From Sorangium cellulosum (GTDB taxonomy: Bacteria > Myxococcota_A > Polyangia > Polyangiales > Polyangiaceae), in contig NZ_CP012673.1 of NCBI RefSeq assembly GCF_002950945.1, positions 6,385,001 through 6,449,000 on the forward strand: a DNA stretch of 64,000 nt, written 5' to 3'. Positions 53,670 through 62,161 of the stretch are shown piece after piece (position 1 is the stretch's first letter; every line of letters begins with the position of its first letter). Made by a program: the position numbers and the translations under genes. The notes beneath the pieces are model-generated. The model had not been told where the DNA came from. It searched no databases and was given only the letters and a program-made list of their open reading frames with translations.

Positions 53670-55274
53670 ATGTCTGCTCAGGCCCAGCCCGTTATTCTGA
53701 CCCCCTTGCCCGTCGGCATGTCCATCCCCGCTGGCACGCTCCGCGCCGAGATGGAGTCGCGCCGCGCGACCGGTCGCCGCTTCGACGTCCGCGAGGCCAT
53801 CGGCCTGGCGGTGCCGCTCTGCACGCAGCTCCACGCGCTCCACGCGCAGGGGCGGACCCTCTTCGTGCACCCCTCGTGCCTCGGGTACGGCGCGGGCGGC
53901 GCCCTCCAGGTCATCGAGGAGCTCGCGCACAGCCCCCCTGCCCTGCCGCGCGACCGCGCGTGCCTCGCGCCCGAGGAGCGCAAGGGCGGCGAGGGCGACG
54001 CGCGCGCGAGCGTCTTCGCGGTCGGGGCCATCCTCTACGAGCTGCTCACGAACAGCAGCGTCGGCCCCGGCATGCGGCGGCCGGCGGACGTGGTCCCCGA
54101 CCTGCCGCCCGCCCTCGAGATCGTGCTCGGCAAGTCGCTCGTGGCCGACCCCAAGCACCGCCCGTCGGATCTCGCCGCCCTCGCGCAGGCCCTCTATCAG
54201 ATCGTCCCGAGCGCCTCGGAGCAGCCGCCCAGCGCCGACGCCTCGCACCTCGACGGCGACGACGAGTTCGAGGTCGACCTCAACCTCTCGATGATGCCGC
54301 CGACCGGGCACACCGAGGAGCCCCGCGTCCCGTCCGCGCCGTCGCTCCCGAAGATCCAGGCCGTCTCCGGGGACGGGCCGTTCGCGGTCGCGATCCCCGT
54401 GAACCAGCCGAACCGCATGCCCGGCAACGACCCGACCCGCAAGCTCGCGGATCTCAAGGCCGCGCTCGAGTCCGACCCGCGCCCGCGGTACGTCGTCATC
54501 AAGGACGGCATGGACCACGGGCCGTTCTCGTCCGTGGAGCTGCTCCAGCAGATCGCGTCCGGCTCCTTCACGGGCGATCAGGTGCTGCGCGACACGTTCT
54601 CCGCGGAGGAGCGCGCGATCCAGGACTGGGAGGAGTTCGCCCCGTTCGCCGAGCAGGCGAAGCTGAACCGGGACATCGTGCAGGAGAAGCGCGCGCTCGA
54701 GGCCGTGGTCACGGCCGAGAAGCAGGGCACGCAGTACAAGGCGCTGATCGGGATGGCGCTGATGGGCGTCATCCTCGCGGCGGGCGCGGGCTGGTGGTAC
54801 CGCGAGCGCGCGAACAAGCAGCGGGAGCTCGCGGTGCAGGGCGCGACCGACCGCGTCGCGATCGAGGTCGACGCCGGCCTGGAGGGCCAGAAGGGGGCGG
54901 CGCGCGCCGGCGGGGCGCGGCCGAGCGGCGGCGGCAACTTCCCGACCCTCGGCAGCGGCATGAGCTGCGAGGCGGCGCAGGCGCGCTACGTCGAGGAGTA
55001 CAAGCTCGGCAACAACGGGCCGCCGGATCTCACGGCCGGCGCCTACGGCAACGTGCTGAACCGCGGCACGTACCTGAACGCGTGCAACGTCCCGTCGAGC
55101 ATGTCCGTGAACGTCTGCGCCGCCGTGCAGAACGGCCGCGCCGTGGGCGTCACCGTCACGACCAGCCCGTCGAACCCGAGCATCGCGGGGTGCATCTCCG
55201 GGCAGATCCGCGGGATGTCGTTCCCATCCCACCCGCGGCTCGACGTGGCCCGCACGTCGTTCTCCGCCAACTGA
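53670..55274 (+). CDS. pseudokinase - GYF_2 domain - transmembrane protein
   Basis: A 534-residue protein. Residues 25-180 resemble a Hanks kinase C-lobe: LHAQGRTLFVHPSCLGY stands where LHxxGIIHRDLKPxN should be, and CLAPEERKGGEGDARASVFAVGAILYELLT matches the APE/DxW region. The Gly loop, VAIK Lys, HRD Asp and DFG are missing. A GYF_2-type domain follows near 270-310 (Y-V-V-I-K-D-G-M-D-H-G-P-F-S-S), then a transmembrane helix (ALIGMALMGVILAAGAGWWY), and an exported C-terminal domain with paired cysteines. Likely a signalling scaffold rather than an enzyme. Confidence 0.85.
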   Translation: MSAQAQPVILTPLPVGMSIPAGTLRAEMESRRATGRRFDVREAIGLAVPLCTQLHALHAQGRTLFVHPSCLGYGAGGALQVIEELAHSPPALPRDRACLAPEERKGGEGDARASVFAVGAILYELLTNSSVGPGMRRPADVVPDLPPALEIVLGKSLVADPKHRPSDLAALAQALYQIVPSASEQPPSADASHLDGDDEFEVDLNLSMMPPTGHTEEPRVPSAPSLPKIQAVSGDGPFAVAIPVNQPNRMPGNDPTRKLADLKAALESDPRPRYVVIKDGMDHGPFSSVELLQQIASGSFTGDQVLRDTFSAEERAIQDWEEFAPFAEQAKLNRDIVQEKRALEAVVTAEKQGTQYKALIGMALMGVILAAGAGWWYRERANKQRELAVQGATDRVAIEVDAGLEGQKGAARAGGARPSGGGNFPTLGSGMSCEAAQARYVEEYKLGNNGPPDLTAGAYGNVLNRGTYLNACNVPSSMSVNVCAAVQNGRAVGVTVTTSPSNPSIAGCISGQIRGMSFPSHPRLDVARTSFSAN

Positions 55275-55319
55275 CGGTTGCGCGCGCGCCCCGCCTCGCG
55301 CCACCGTAGGCGCGACGCG

Positions 55320-56057
55320 ATGATCCGGATCGAGCAGCTGACGAAGAGCTTCGGGGGGCTGCCCGTCCTCCGCGGCGTCGATCTCGAGGTCCCCGCCGGG
55401 TGCCTCTACGGGCTCATCGGCCCGGGCGCCTCGGGCAAGAGCGTGCTGCTCAAGGTGATCACCGGCCTCGTGCGGCCGGATCGCGGGCGCGTGCTCGTCG
55501 ACGGCAAGGACGTGCACGCGCTCAGCGACATCGAGCTCCAGCAGTTCCGCCTCAAGTTCGGGATGTTGTTCCAGAACAACGCGCTGTTCGACTACATGAC
55601 CGTGGGCGAGAACATCGCGTTCCCCCTGCGGCGGCTCTACGATCTCAGCGAGGACGAGATCGAGGAGCGCGTCGCGGAGCGGCTCCGGGTGGTGTCGCTG
55701 TCAGGCTTCGAGGACCGGATGCCGGCCGGGCTGTCCGGCGGCCAGAAGAAGCGCGTCGGCGTCGCGCGCGCCACCATCGCGCGCGGCGAGATCGTCCTCT
55801 ACGACGAGCCGGCGGCCGGCCTCGATCCGGTGACGTCGCAGCGCATCTTCGACCTGCTCCGCGCCGAGCAGCGGGCGATGAACGCGACCGTGGTGATGGT
55901 CTCGAGCGACCTCGACCGGCTCCTCACGGTCACCGACCGGGTCGGGATGCTCTACCGCGGCCGGCTCATCTTCGACGGCACCACCGCGGAGGCGAAGGCG
56001 AGCGACGACCCCCGCGTGCGGCAGTTCGTCCACGGGCTCACCGAGGGGCCCCTGTAG
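55320..56057 (+). CDS. MlaF/Ttg2A-like ABC transporter ATPase
   Basis: A 245-residue ATPase from ATG 55320. Walker A GPGASGKS, Q-loop in F-G-M-L-F-Q-N-N-A-L-F-D, signature LSGGQKKRVGVARA and Walker B VLYDEPAAGLDP are intact. The N-N-A-L-F-D-Y-M-T-V-G-E-N-I-A-F-P stretch is typical of the MlaF branch, which powers phospholipid trafficking between membranes. The permease (mlaE) and MCE-domain protein are not in this window. It follows the pseudokinase gene by 45 bp and is convergent with an acyltransferase gene. Confidence 0.9.
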   Translation: MIRIEQLTKSFGGLPVLRGVDLEVPAGCLYGLIGPGASGKSVLLKVITGLVRPDRGRVLVDGKDVHALSDIELQQFRLKFGMLFQNNALFDYMTVGENIAFPLRRLYDLSEDEIEERVAERLRVVSLSGFEDRMPAGLSGGQKKRVGVARATIARGEIVLYDEPAAGLDPVTSQRIFDLLRAEQRAMNATVVMVSSDLDRLLTVTDRVGMLYRGRLIFDGTTAEAKASDDPRVRQFVHGLTEGPL

Positions 56058-56058
56058 G

Positions 56059-56979
56059 TCAGCGCTCCTCCACAGGCGTGACGGGGCCCTCGCCCGTGAA
56101 GTGGAACCACTGCGTCGGGTGAGCGCGGACGAAGCGCTCCATCGCGCCCATCATGGCGGCGGCCGCCCGGTCCCGCTCCGCCTCGGTGGGGCGGCGCGGG
56201 AGCGAGATCGGCGGCGACACGACCGCCTCGTAGTCGAGGAAGCCCAGGCGGCGCGTGAACACCGGCAGGATCGGCGCGCCGCTCAGCGCGGCGAGCGCGA
56301 GCGGCCCCTCGGGAGCGCGCCAGCGCTCGCCGAGGAAGGTGACCTCGCGGCAGCGCATCCCGGGCGGCACGCGGTCGATCTGCATGGCGACGACGCCGCC
56401 GCGCCGCAGGTGGCCGAGCAGGGGCAGCGCGTCCAGGGGCCCGTCGCCGATGTGCACCACCTGGACGCCGGCGCGCTGCCGCGCCTCGTCCTGGATGGCC
56501 CGCGCCTCGGGGTCCCGCTCCCGCTGCATGGCGAGCATGACGCCCTCGGGGTGCACCCCGCCGAGCACCTGGCCCGCGATGTCCCAGCCGCCGGTGTGCG
56601 CCGTGGCGACGAGGACCCCTCGCCCGGCCGCGGCGGCGGCGCGGTAGTGCTCGACGCCCCGGGTGCGCCTCGTCACGGCGTAGCCACGGCCGCTCGCGAG
56701 CAGGAGCGCCTCCGTGATGCAGCTTCCGTAGGTGGCGAACACCGCGGCGGTGTCCAGCGCGTCGACGACGCGGGATCGCGGCCCGCGGATGCGGCGCAGG
56801 TTCTGCGCGACGCGACGGCGCGTCGCCGGGAGCACGGCCGCGAAGATCACGCCGAAGACAGGCGGGCTGTGGCGCACCCAGGGCTCCGGCCCGCGCGCGA
56901 CGCCGGCGACGAAAGCGCGGCGCCAGAAGGCCGAGTCGTGTCGGAGGGTGGAGAGGAGAGCTCCTGGAAAGCGGGACAT
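56059..56979 (-). CDS. LpxL/HtrB-family lysophospholipid/lipid A acyltransferase
   Basis: A 306-residue membrane-associated acyltransferase. The HX4D catalytic motif is A-T-A-H-T-G-G-W-D, followed by a substrate-pocket region (A-M-Q-R-E-R-D, then M-Q-I-D-R-V-P-P-G-M) and a C-terminal H-P-T-Q-W-F-H-F. LpxL-type enzymes add secondary acyl chains to lipid A; broader relatives acylate phospholipids or other lipids. The stop sits one base from that of the convergent ABC ATPase. Confidence 0.88.
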   Translation of the reverse strand: MSRFPGALLSTLRHDSAFWRRAFVAGVARGPEPWVRHSPPVFGVIFAAVLPATRRRVAQNLRRIRGPRSRVVDALDTAAVFATYGSCITEALLLASGRGYAVTRRTRGVEHYRAAAAAGRGVLVATAHTGGWDIAGQVLGGVHPEGVMLAMQRERDPEARAIQDEARQRAGVQVVHIGDGPLDALPLLGHLRRGGVVAMQIDRVPPGMRCREVTFLGERWRAPEGPLALAALSGAPILPVFTRRLGFLDYEAVVSPPISLPRRPTEAERDRAAAAMMGAMERFVRAHPTQWFHFTGEGPVTPVEER

Positions 56980-57134
56980 GAGGCAGCCTATCTAGCGCAA
57001 ACGAAACGGCCCAGGGAGCGTCGCCCGCCGGCTGCCCCTCGCGCTCGTCCGAGGCGCTCGCGCGAGGAGCGCGACCCCGGTCCTGGACGAAAATACCGCG
57101 GCGGCAGGCGGCTCCCTACCGAGGAAGCAGGTTC

Positions 57135-57185
57135 ATGAAACACAAGGCCCTTTGTTACAAGGCCCCTGGGCAAGGGGGGTTTCAT
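57135..57185 (+). promoter_or_regulatory. inverted repeat over the leader of the NarL-type gene
   Basis: ATGAAAC at 57135-57141 and GTTTCAT at 57179-57185 are exact inverted repeats that flank the ribosome site AAGGGGGG (57172-57179) just before the start at 57187. Between them ACAAGGCCC occurs twice. The structure could hide the ribosome site or be a regulator site. Confidence 0.45.
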
Positions 57186-57186
57186 C

Positions 57187-57825
57187 ATGGATGTTCTGCT
57201 CGTCGATGATCAACACGTCGTGAGGGAGGCGCTGGCGCACGCGCTCGCGGCGCAGGCGGGCGTGGGCGCGGTCGTCCAGGCGGGGAGCGGGCGAGAGGCG
57301 CTGCGCGCGCAGGAGCTGCATCGCTGCCACGTGGCGGTGATCGAGCTCTCCCTCGCCGACCGCAGCGGGACCGAGCTCATCCGGGAGCTCAAGGGCATCG
57401 CCGAGCTCCGCGTCGTCGTGCTCTCGATGTACCGGGACGAGTTCCGGGTGGCCGAGGCGATGCGCGCCGGAGCGGACGGGTACCTGTCGAAGCAGAGCCG
57501 GCTGGCCGACGTCGTGGAGGCGCTGCGCACCGTCGTCCGCGGGCGCACGGCGGTCTCGCCGGACGTGAGCGCCGCGATGGTGCGCGCGCTCCAGCGGCGC
57601 GACGCGGCCGCCCGGGGCGACATGGTGGCCGCGCTGAGCGACCGGGAGCGGCAGGTGCTCCGCCTGCTCGCGATGGGCTGCTCGGCCAAGGAGGCCGCCG
57701 TGCGGCTGTCGATCAGCGTGAAGACCGTCGAGACCCACCGGGCGCGCCTCTGCGCGAAGGTGGCGACCCACAGCGTGGCCGACCTGACCCGGCTGGCCGT
57801 GCGCTCGGGCCTCGTCGAAGCCTAG
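57187..57825 (+). CDS. NarL/FixJ-type response regulator with Glu at the phospho-acceptor position
   Basis: A 212-residue regulator: receiver domain 1-120 and a GerE-type HTH from about 150 (L-S-D-R-E-R-Q-V-L-R-L-L, then S-V-K-T-V-E-T-H-R-A-R-L). The acidic pair V-D-D near 6-8 and the Lys in G-Y-L-S-K-Q-S are intact. The usual phospho-acceptor Asp (pattern L-L-D-L-x-M-P) is Glu in V-I-E-L-S-L-A, near residue 53. Glu at this position often mimics phosphorylation, so the protein may be constitutively active or regulated by other means. No histidine kinase is adjacent. Confidence 0.88.
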   Translation: MDVLLVDDQHVVREALAHALAAQAGVGAVVQAGSGREALRAQELHRCHVAVIELSLADRSGTELIRELKGIAELRVVVLSMYRDEFRVAEAMRAGADGYLSKQSRLADVVEALRTVVRGRTAVSPDVSAAMVRALQRRDAAARGDMVAALSDRERQVLRLLAMGCSAKEAAVRLSISVKTVETHRARLCAKVATHSVADLTRLAVRSGLVEA

Positions 57826-57855
57826 GCGGCCCGGCGGCGCCGGCGCGGCCGCGGC

Positions 57856-58128
57856 TCACGCCGCGGCGATCGCCGACCGCGGAGCGGCCCTGAGCGCCGG
57901 CAACGTCTGTCCGATCAACGCCGAGCCGATCGCGAACCCCGAGAGTGTGAGTCGCATGCGGAGCACGTCCACCATCCCCTGACGGTGGAGCACGGTCAGC
58001 GTGTCGCGGACGTCCTTGCGGCGGACACGGAGCCTCTCGACCAGCGTGTCCAGGGTCTCAGCGCGCTGCTCGGCGTGGGCAAGGGCGAGCGCCTGCAGGA
58101 GAGTTGCGGCTAGAATTTTCTTGTCCAT
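57856..58128 (-). CDS. small winged-helix-like protein
   Basis: A 90-residue protein. Helical residues 1-35 (K-K-I-L-A-A-T-L-L-Q-A-L-A-L-A) lead to V-E-R-L-R-V-R-R-K-D-V-R-D-T-L-T-V-L-H-R-Q-G-M-V, the pattern of a winged helix-turn-helix, with a wing-like L-R-M-R-L-T-L-S-G-F. The C-terminal end is hydrophobic/Ala-rich. A DNA-binding role is inferred. Divergent from the large kinase. Confidence 0.6.
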   Translation of the reverse strand: MDKKILAATLLQALALAHAEQRAETLDTLVERLRVRRKDVRDTLTVLHRQGMVDVLRMRLTLSGFAIGSALIGQTLPALRAAPRSAIAAA

Positions 58129-58149
58129 GAGAGCACCCTAAAAACGTCG

Positions 58150-58184
58150 GCGAAAACTACCCAATTTTCGGTGACGATTTTCGC
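58150..58184. promoter_or_regulatory. inverted repeat in the divergent promoter region
   Basis: GCGAAAA at 58150-58156 and TTTTCGC at 58178-58184 are exact inverted repeats in an AT-rich island between a winged-helix-like gene and the large kinase. A good candidate binding site for the divergently encoded regulator, by position only. Confidence 0.45.
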
Positions 58185-58261
58185 GTGTGGGGTGTCGCCT
58201 GACGCCGCCTACGGGCGTACCCGGGCGCCATGCCGCCGCCGGACGGGCCGCGAGGCGGGGT

Positions 58262-61200
58262 ATGCTGGGGCCGGCCATGCGCGCTGGCGAGATCATCGGC
58301 GACAGGTTCGAGATCCAGTGTCTCGCGGGCTCCGGGGGCATGGGGGATGTCTACCGGGCGCGCGATCGCCGGAGCGGCGAGGTGGTCGCGGTGAAGATCC
58401 TGCGGCGCACCGGGGAGACGGAGGCAGGCCGCTTCGCGCGCGAGGTGAAGGCGCTCTCGGCGCTCCGGTATCCAGGGATCGTGCGTTACATCGCCGACGG
58501 GGTGACGGATGCGCACGAGATGTACCTGGCCATGGAGTGGCTCTCGGGCGAGACGCTCTCCCACCGCCTCGCGCGGGAGGAGCTCACGATCGCCGAGAGC
58601 GTGACGGTCGGCGTGCGCATGGCGGCGGCGCTCGGCGTCGTGCACCGGGAGGGCATCGTCCACCGCGACCTGAAGCCGAGCAACGTGTTCCTCGCGGGCG
58701 GGTCGGTGGAGGGCGTGACGCTGATCGACTTCGGGATCGCGCGGGTGGCGAGCGGCGAGCCGCGGCTCACCGCGACGGGCGCGATGCTGGGCACCCCGGG
58801 CTACATGGCGCCGGAGCAGGCGCGCGGCGAGCCGGACATCGACGCGCGCGCGGACATCTTCTCCCTCGGCTGCGTGCTCTTCAAATGCTTCACCGGGCGC
58901 GCGCCGTTCCAGGGCCTCGACGCGCTCTCCGTGGCGCTCAAGATCGTGCTCACGGAGCCGCCGCGGCTCCGGGAGCTCCGGGCGGAGCTCCCGGCCCAGC
59001 TCGACGACCTCGTCGCCGCGATGCTCTCGAAGTCCCCGGATCGACGCCCGCGCGACGGCGACGCGGTCGCGGCGGCGCTCGCCGGGCTCGGCGAGAGCCT
59101 GCTCGAGTGGCCCAGCGCCTCGTCCAGCGGCGTCCGGTCGCGCGAGATCACGAGCAGCGAGCGGAAGGTCGTGAGCCTGATCCTGGCGCGCGACGCGGTC
59201 GTCGAGGGGGCCGAGGCGCCCCCGGCCGAGGAGCGCGACCGGCGGGCGCGGGCGCTCGGCGCGGTGGCGGAGCGCTACCGGGGGCAGCTCGAGATCCTCG
59301 CCGACCAGTCGCCGGTGATCGTGCTCTCCAGCGCCGGGGCGCCGACCGATCTCGCGGCGCGGGCGGCGCGCTGCGCGCTCTCGCTCCGCGCGGTGCTCGG
59401 GGGAGCGCCCGTGGCGCTCGTCTCGGGGCGGGCGGAGCTCTGGCCGCGGGCGCCCGTCGGCGAGCTGATCGACCGCGCGGTCCTCTTCCTCGCGTCGGAT
59501 CGCGCGCCCGCCGGGGAGGCCTCGGTCCGCATCGACGAGGTGACGGCGGGCCTCCTGGGCAGCCGGTTCGACGTCGCGTCCGACGGCGCCGGGCAATTCC
59601 TGCGCGGGGAGCGGGACGATCTCGACGCGCCGCCCCTCCTGCTCGGCAAGCCGACGGCGTGTGTGGGCCGCGAGCGGGAGATCGCGCTCCTCGAGACGGC
59701 GTTCACCCAGTGCGTCGAGGAGCCGATGGCCAGCGCGGCGCTCGTGCTCGGGGGGGCCGGCACAGGCAAATCGCGGCTGCGCCACGAGCTGATCCAGCGC
59801 CTCCGCGCCCGCGGCGAGGGCGCGCAGATCTGGATCGGGCGCGGCGACCCGATGCGCGCCGGCTCCGCGTTCGGGGTGCTGGCGCAGGCGCTGCGGCGCG
59901 CGATCGGCCTGGCCGACGACGAGCCGCTCGCGGCGCGGCGGCAGAAGCTCCGGGCGCGCGTCGCGCAGCGCGGCGGCGGCGACGGCGCCCGCGTCGCCGC
60001 CTTCCTCGGCGAGATCGTGGGCGCGCCGTTCCCGGACGAGGAGGACGTGCAGCTCCGCGCGGCGCGGCGGAGCCCGGTGCTCATGAACGACCAGATCCAC
60101 GCCGCCTGGGAGGACTTCCTCCGGGCGGAGTGCGCGCGCGGGCCCGTGGTCCTGGTGCTCGAGGACATGCAGTGGGGCGACCTGCCCACCGTGACGCTCG
60201 TGGACGGGGCGCTGCGCAACCTGCGGGAGCTGCCGATCTTCGTGCTGGCGCTCGGGCGGATGGAGGTGCGCGAGGCCTTCGGCGATCTCTGGGCGAACCG
60301 GGGCACGCTGGAGGTGCGCCTCACGGGGCTGACGCGCCGGGCGAGCGAGCGGCTCGTGCGGCAGGCGCTCGGCCAGGCCGCGAGCGACGCGCTGGTGCAG
60401 GCGCTCGTGGACCGCGCCGACGGCAACGCGTTCTACCTGGAGGAGCAGATCCGCGCGGCGGCGGAGGGCAAGGGCGCGGGCGTGCCCGAGACGGTGCTCG
60501 TGATGGTGCAGGCGCGGCTCGAGGCGCTGGATCTGGAGGTGCGGCGCGCCCTGCGGGCGGCGAGCGTCTTCGGGGAGACGTTCTGGCAGGGCGGCGTGGC
60601 GGCGCTGCTCGGCGGCGCGGAGGTGGCGCGCGCGCTCGACGCGCTCGAGCGGCGCGAGCTCATCGTGCGCGGCAGGGGGGAGAGCCGCGCCGGCGAGATC
60701 GAGTACAGCTTCCGGCACGCGCTCATCCGGGAGGCGGCCTACGGGATGCTCACGAAGCGCGACCGGGAGCTCGGCCACTCGCTCGCGGGCGAGTGGCTGG
60801 AGAGCGCGGGCGAGGGCGACGCGGCGCTGCTCGCGGAGCACTTCGAGCGCGGCGGGGATCCGCCGCGGGCCGCGGGCTTCTACCACCGCGCCGCCGGGCA
60901 GGCGCTGCGGGGCAACGACCTCGTCGCGACGCTCGACCGCGCCGAGCGCGGCGTCCGCTGCGGCGCCGCGGGCGAGCTCCTCGGGGCGCTGCGCCTCGTG
61001 CAGGCCGAGGCCCACGTCTGGCGCGGCGAGTTCGCGCTCGGCGAGCAGCGCGGCGTCGAGGCGGCCGAGCACCTGCGCCCCGGCTCCGCAGAGTGGTTCT
61101 GCGCGGTCCAGCTGGCCGCGGTCGCGGCGGGCAAGCTGGGGCACTACGATCGCGTGGCGCGCTGGGCCGCGATCGCGAGCGGCGAGCCCCCCGGCGAGGG

Positions 61201-62146
61201 CGCCGGGAGCGCGCGGCTCGTCTGCCTGGCCGAGTGCGCCGGCATGGCCGCCTTCGGCGGCGACCACGCGGCGTCTGGGGCGCTGATGGACGAGCTGAGC
61301 CGCGCCGCGGGCGACCAGCACGCGCCGGACCCGGAGCTCGTGGGGCGGCTGTGTTACGCGCGGTCGGTGCGCTTCTTGGCGAGCGGCGACCTCGGCGCGT
61401 GCCTCGACGCGACGGAGGCGTCGCTCGCCGCCTTCGAGCGCGCCGGCGACCGCCGCAACACGTGCGTCGCGCGGAGCAACCTCGGCTTCTTCTACGCGGA
61501 GCTCGGCGCCTTCGAGCGCGCCGAGGAGGTGCTGCGCGCCGCGATGGCCGAGGCGGAGCGCATGGGGCTGCACGATCCCGCGATGCTCGCCCTCGCGAAC
61601 CTCGGCCACGTGCTCGTCCACCGCGGCCAGCTCGCGGAGGCCAGGCGGGCGCTGCGGCAGGCGGTCGAGGCGGAGGAGCGGCAGGGCGATCCGCGCGCGG
61701 TGGGCACGTCGCGGACCTACCTCGCCGAGGCGGCGCTCGTCGCCGGGGATCTCGAGGCGGCCGAGCGCGAGGCGCGCGCCGCCGCGGCGGCGCTCGGGGG
61801 CGTGCCGCCGCTGCGCGCGGCGGCGCTCGCGGTGGAGTCCCAGGCGCTGCTCGGCGTGGGGCGCGCCGGCGAGGCGCTCGCCGTGGCCGAGGAGGCGATG
61901 TCGCTGCTCGCGTCGCTGGGCGCGGTCGAGGAGGGCGAGTCGCTCGTCCACCTCGCCTACGCCGAGTCGCTGGCCGCGAACGGCAGGGCGGCCGAGGCGC
62001 GGGCGGCGATCGCCGCGGCGCGCGAGCGGCTGCTCAGCCGCGCCGCCAAGGCGGGCGCGCCGGCCTTCCGCGAGGGCTTCCTCGCCCGCCGCGAGAACGC
62101 GCGGACGCTGGCGCTCGCCGAGCGGTGGGCCGGCGCGTTGCGGTGA
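58262..62146 (+). CDS. Ser/Thr kinase - degenerate cyclase - AAA ATPase - TPR signalling giant
   Basis: A 1294-residue protein from ATG 58262 (GAGG six bases upstream; ATG 58277 is also possible). The Hanks kinase (about 15-275) is complete: GSGGMGDVYRA, VAVKILRR, IVHRDLKPSN, LIDFGIARV and GTPGYMAPEQARG. At about 300-455 lies a sequence with the layout of a class III cyclase (S-S-E-R-K-V-V-S-L-I-L then V-G-E-L-I-D-R-A-V-L) but without the metal-binding Asp residues. An AAA/STAND-type ATPase follows with GGAGTGKS near 500, then helical TPR-like repeats to the end. PknK-like proteins of this build are multi-input signal integrators. No transmembrane segment. Confidence 0.9.
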   Translation: MLGPAMRAGEIIGDRFEIQCLAGSGGMGDVYRARDRRSGEVVAVKILRRTGETEAGRFAREVKALSALRYPGIVRYIADGVTDAHEMYLAMEWLSGETLSHRLAREELTIAESVTVGVRMAAALGVVHREGIVHRDLKPSNVFLAGGSVEGVTLIDFGIARVASGEPRLTATGAMLGTPGYMAPEQARGEPDIDARADIFSLGCVLFKCFTGRAPFQGLDALSVALKIVLTEPPRLRELRAELPAQLDDLVAAMLSKSPDRRPRDGDAVAAALAGLGESLLEWPSASSSGVRSREITSSERKVVSLILARDAVVEGAEAPPAEERDRRARALGAVAERYRGQLEILADQSPVIVLSSAGAPTDLAARAARCALSLRAVLGGAPVALVSGRAELWPRAPVGELIDRAVLFLASDRAPAGEASVRIDEVTAGLLGSRFDVASDGAGQFLRGERDDLDAPPLLLGKPTACVGREREIALLETAFTQCVEEPMASAALVLGGAGTGKSRLRHELIQRLRARGEGAQIWIGRGDPMRAGSAFGVLAQALRRAIGLADDEPLAARRQKLRARVAQRGGGDGARVAAFLGEIVGAPFPDEEDVQLRAARRSPVLMNDQIHAAWEDFLRAECARGPVVLVLEDMQWGDLPTVTLVDGALRNLRELPIFVLALGRMEVREAFGDLWANRGTLEVRLTGLTRRASERLVRQALGQAASDALVQALVDRADGNAFYLEEQIRAAAEGKGAGVPETVLVMVQARLEALDLEVRRALRAASVFGETFWQGGVAALLGGAEVARALDALERRELIVRGRGESRAGEIEYSFRHALIREAAYGMLTKRDRELGHSLAGEWLESAGEGDAALLAEHFERGGDPPRAAGFYHRAAGQALRGNDLVATLDRAERGVRCGAAGELLGALRLVQAEAHVWRGEFALGEQRGVEAAEHLRPGSAEWFCAVQLAAVAAGKLGHYDRVARWAAIASGEPPGEGAGSARLVCLAECAGMAAFGGDHAASGALMDELSRAAGDQHAPDPELVGRLCYARSVRFLASGDLGACLDATEASLAAFERAGDRRNTCVARSNLGFFYAELGAFERAEEVLRAAMAEAERMGLHDPAMLALANLGHVLVHRGQLAEARRALRQAVEAEERQGDPRAVGTSRTYLAEAALVAGDLEAAEREARAAAAALGGVPPLRAAALAVESQALLGVGRAGEALAVAEEAMSLLASLGAVEEGESLVHLAYAESLAANGRAAEARAAIAAARERLLSRAAKAGAPAFREGFLARRENARTLALAERWAGALR

Positions 62147-62161
62147 CGCGCCGACGAAGGT

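Noticed and set aside
53424..55517. 697-residue minus-strand open frame opposite the pseudokinase gene
   Set aside because: Antisense shadow; Arg/His/Ala-rich, no motif.
58157..61951. 1264-residue minus-strand open frame opposite the kinase-AAA-TPR gene
   Set aside because: Antisense shadow with low-complexity Arg/Ala/His content; the plus strand has all kinase and AAA motifs.
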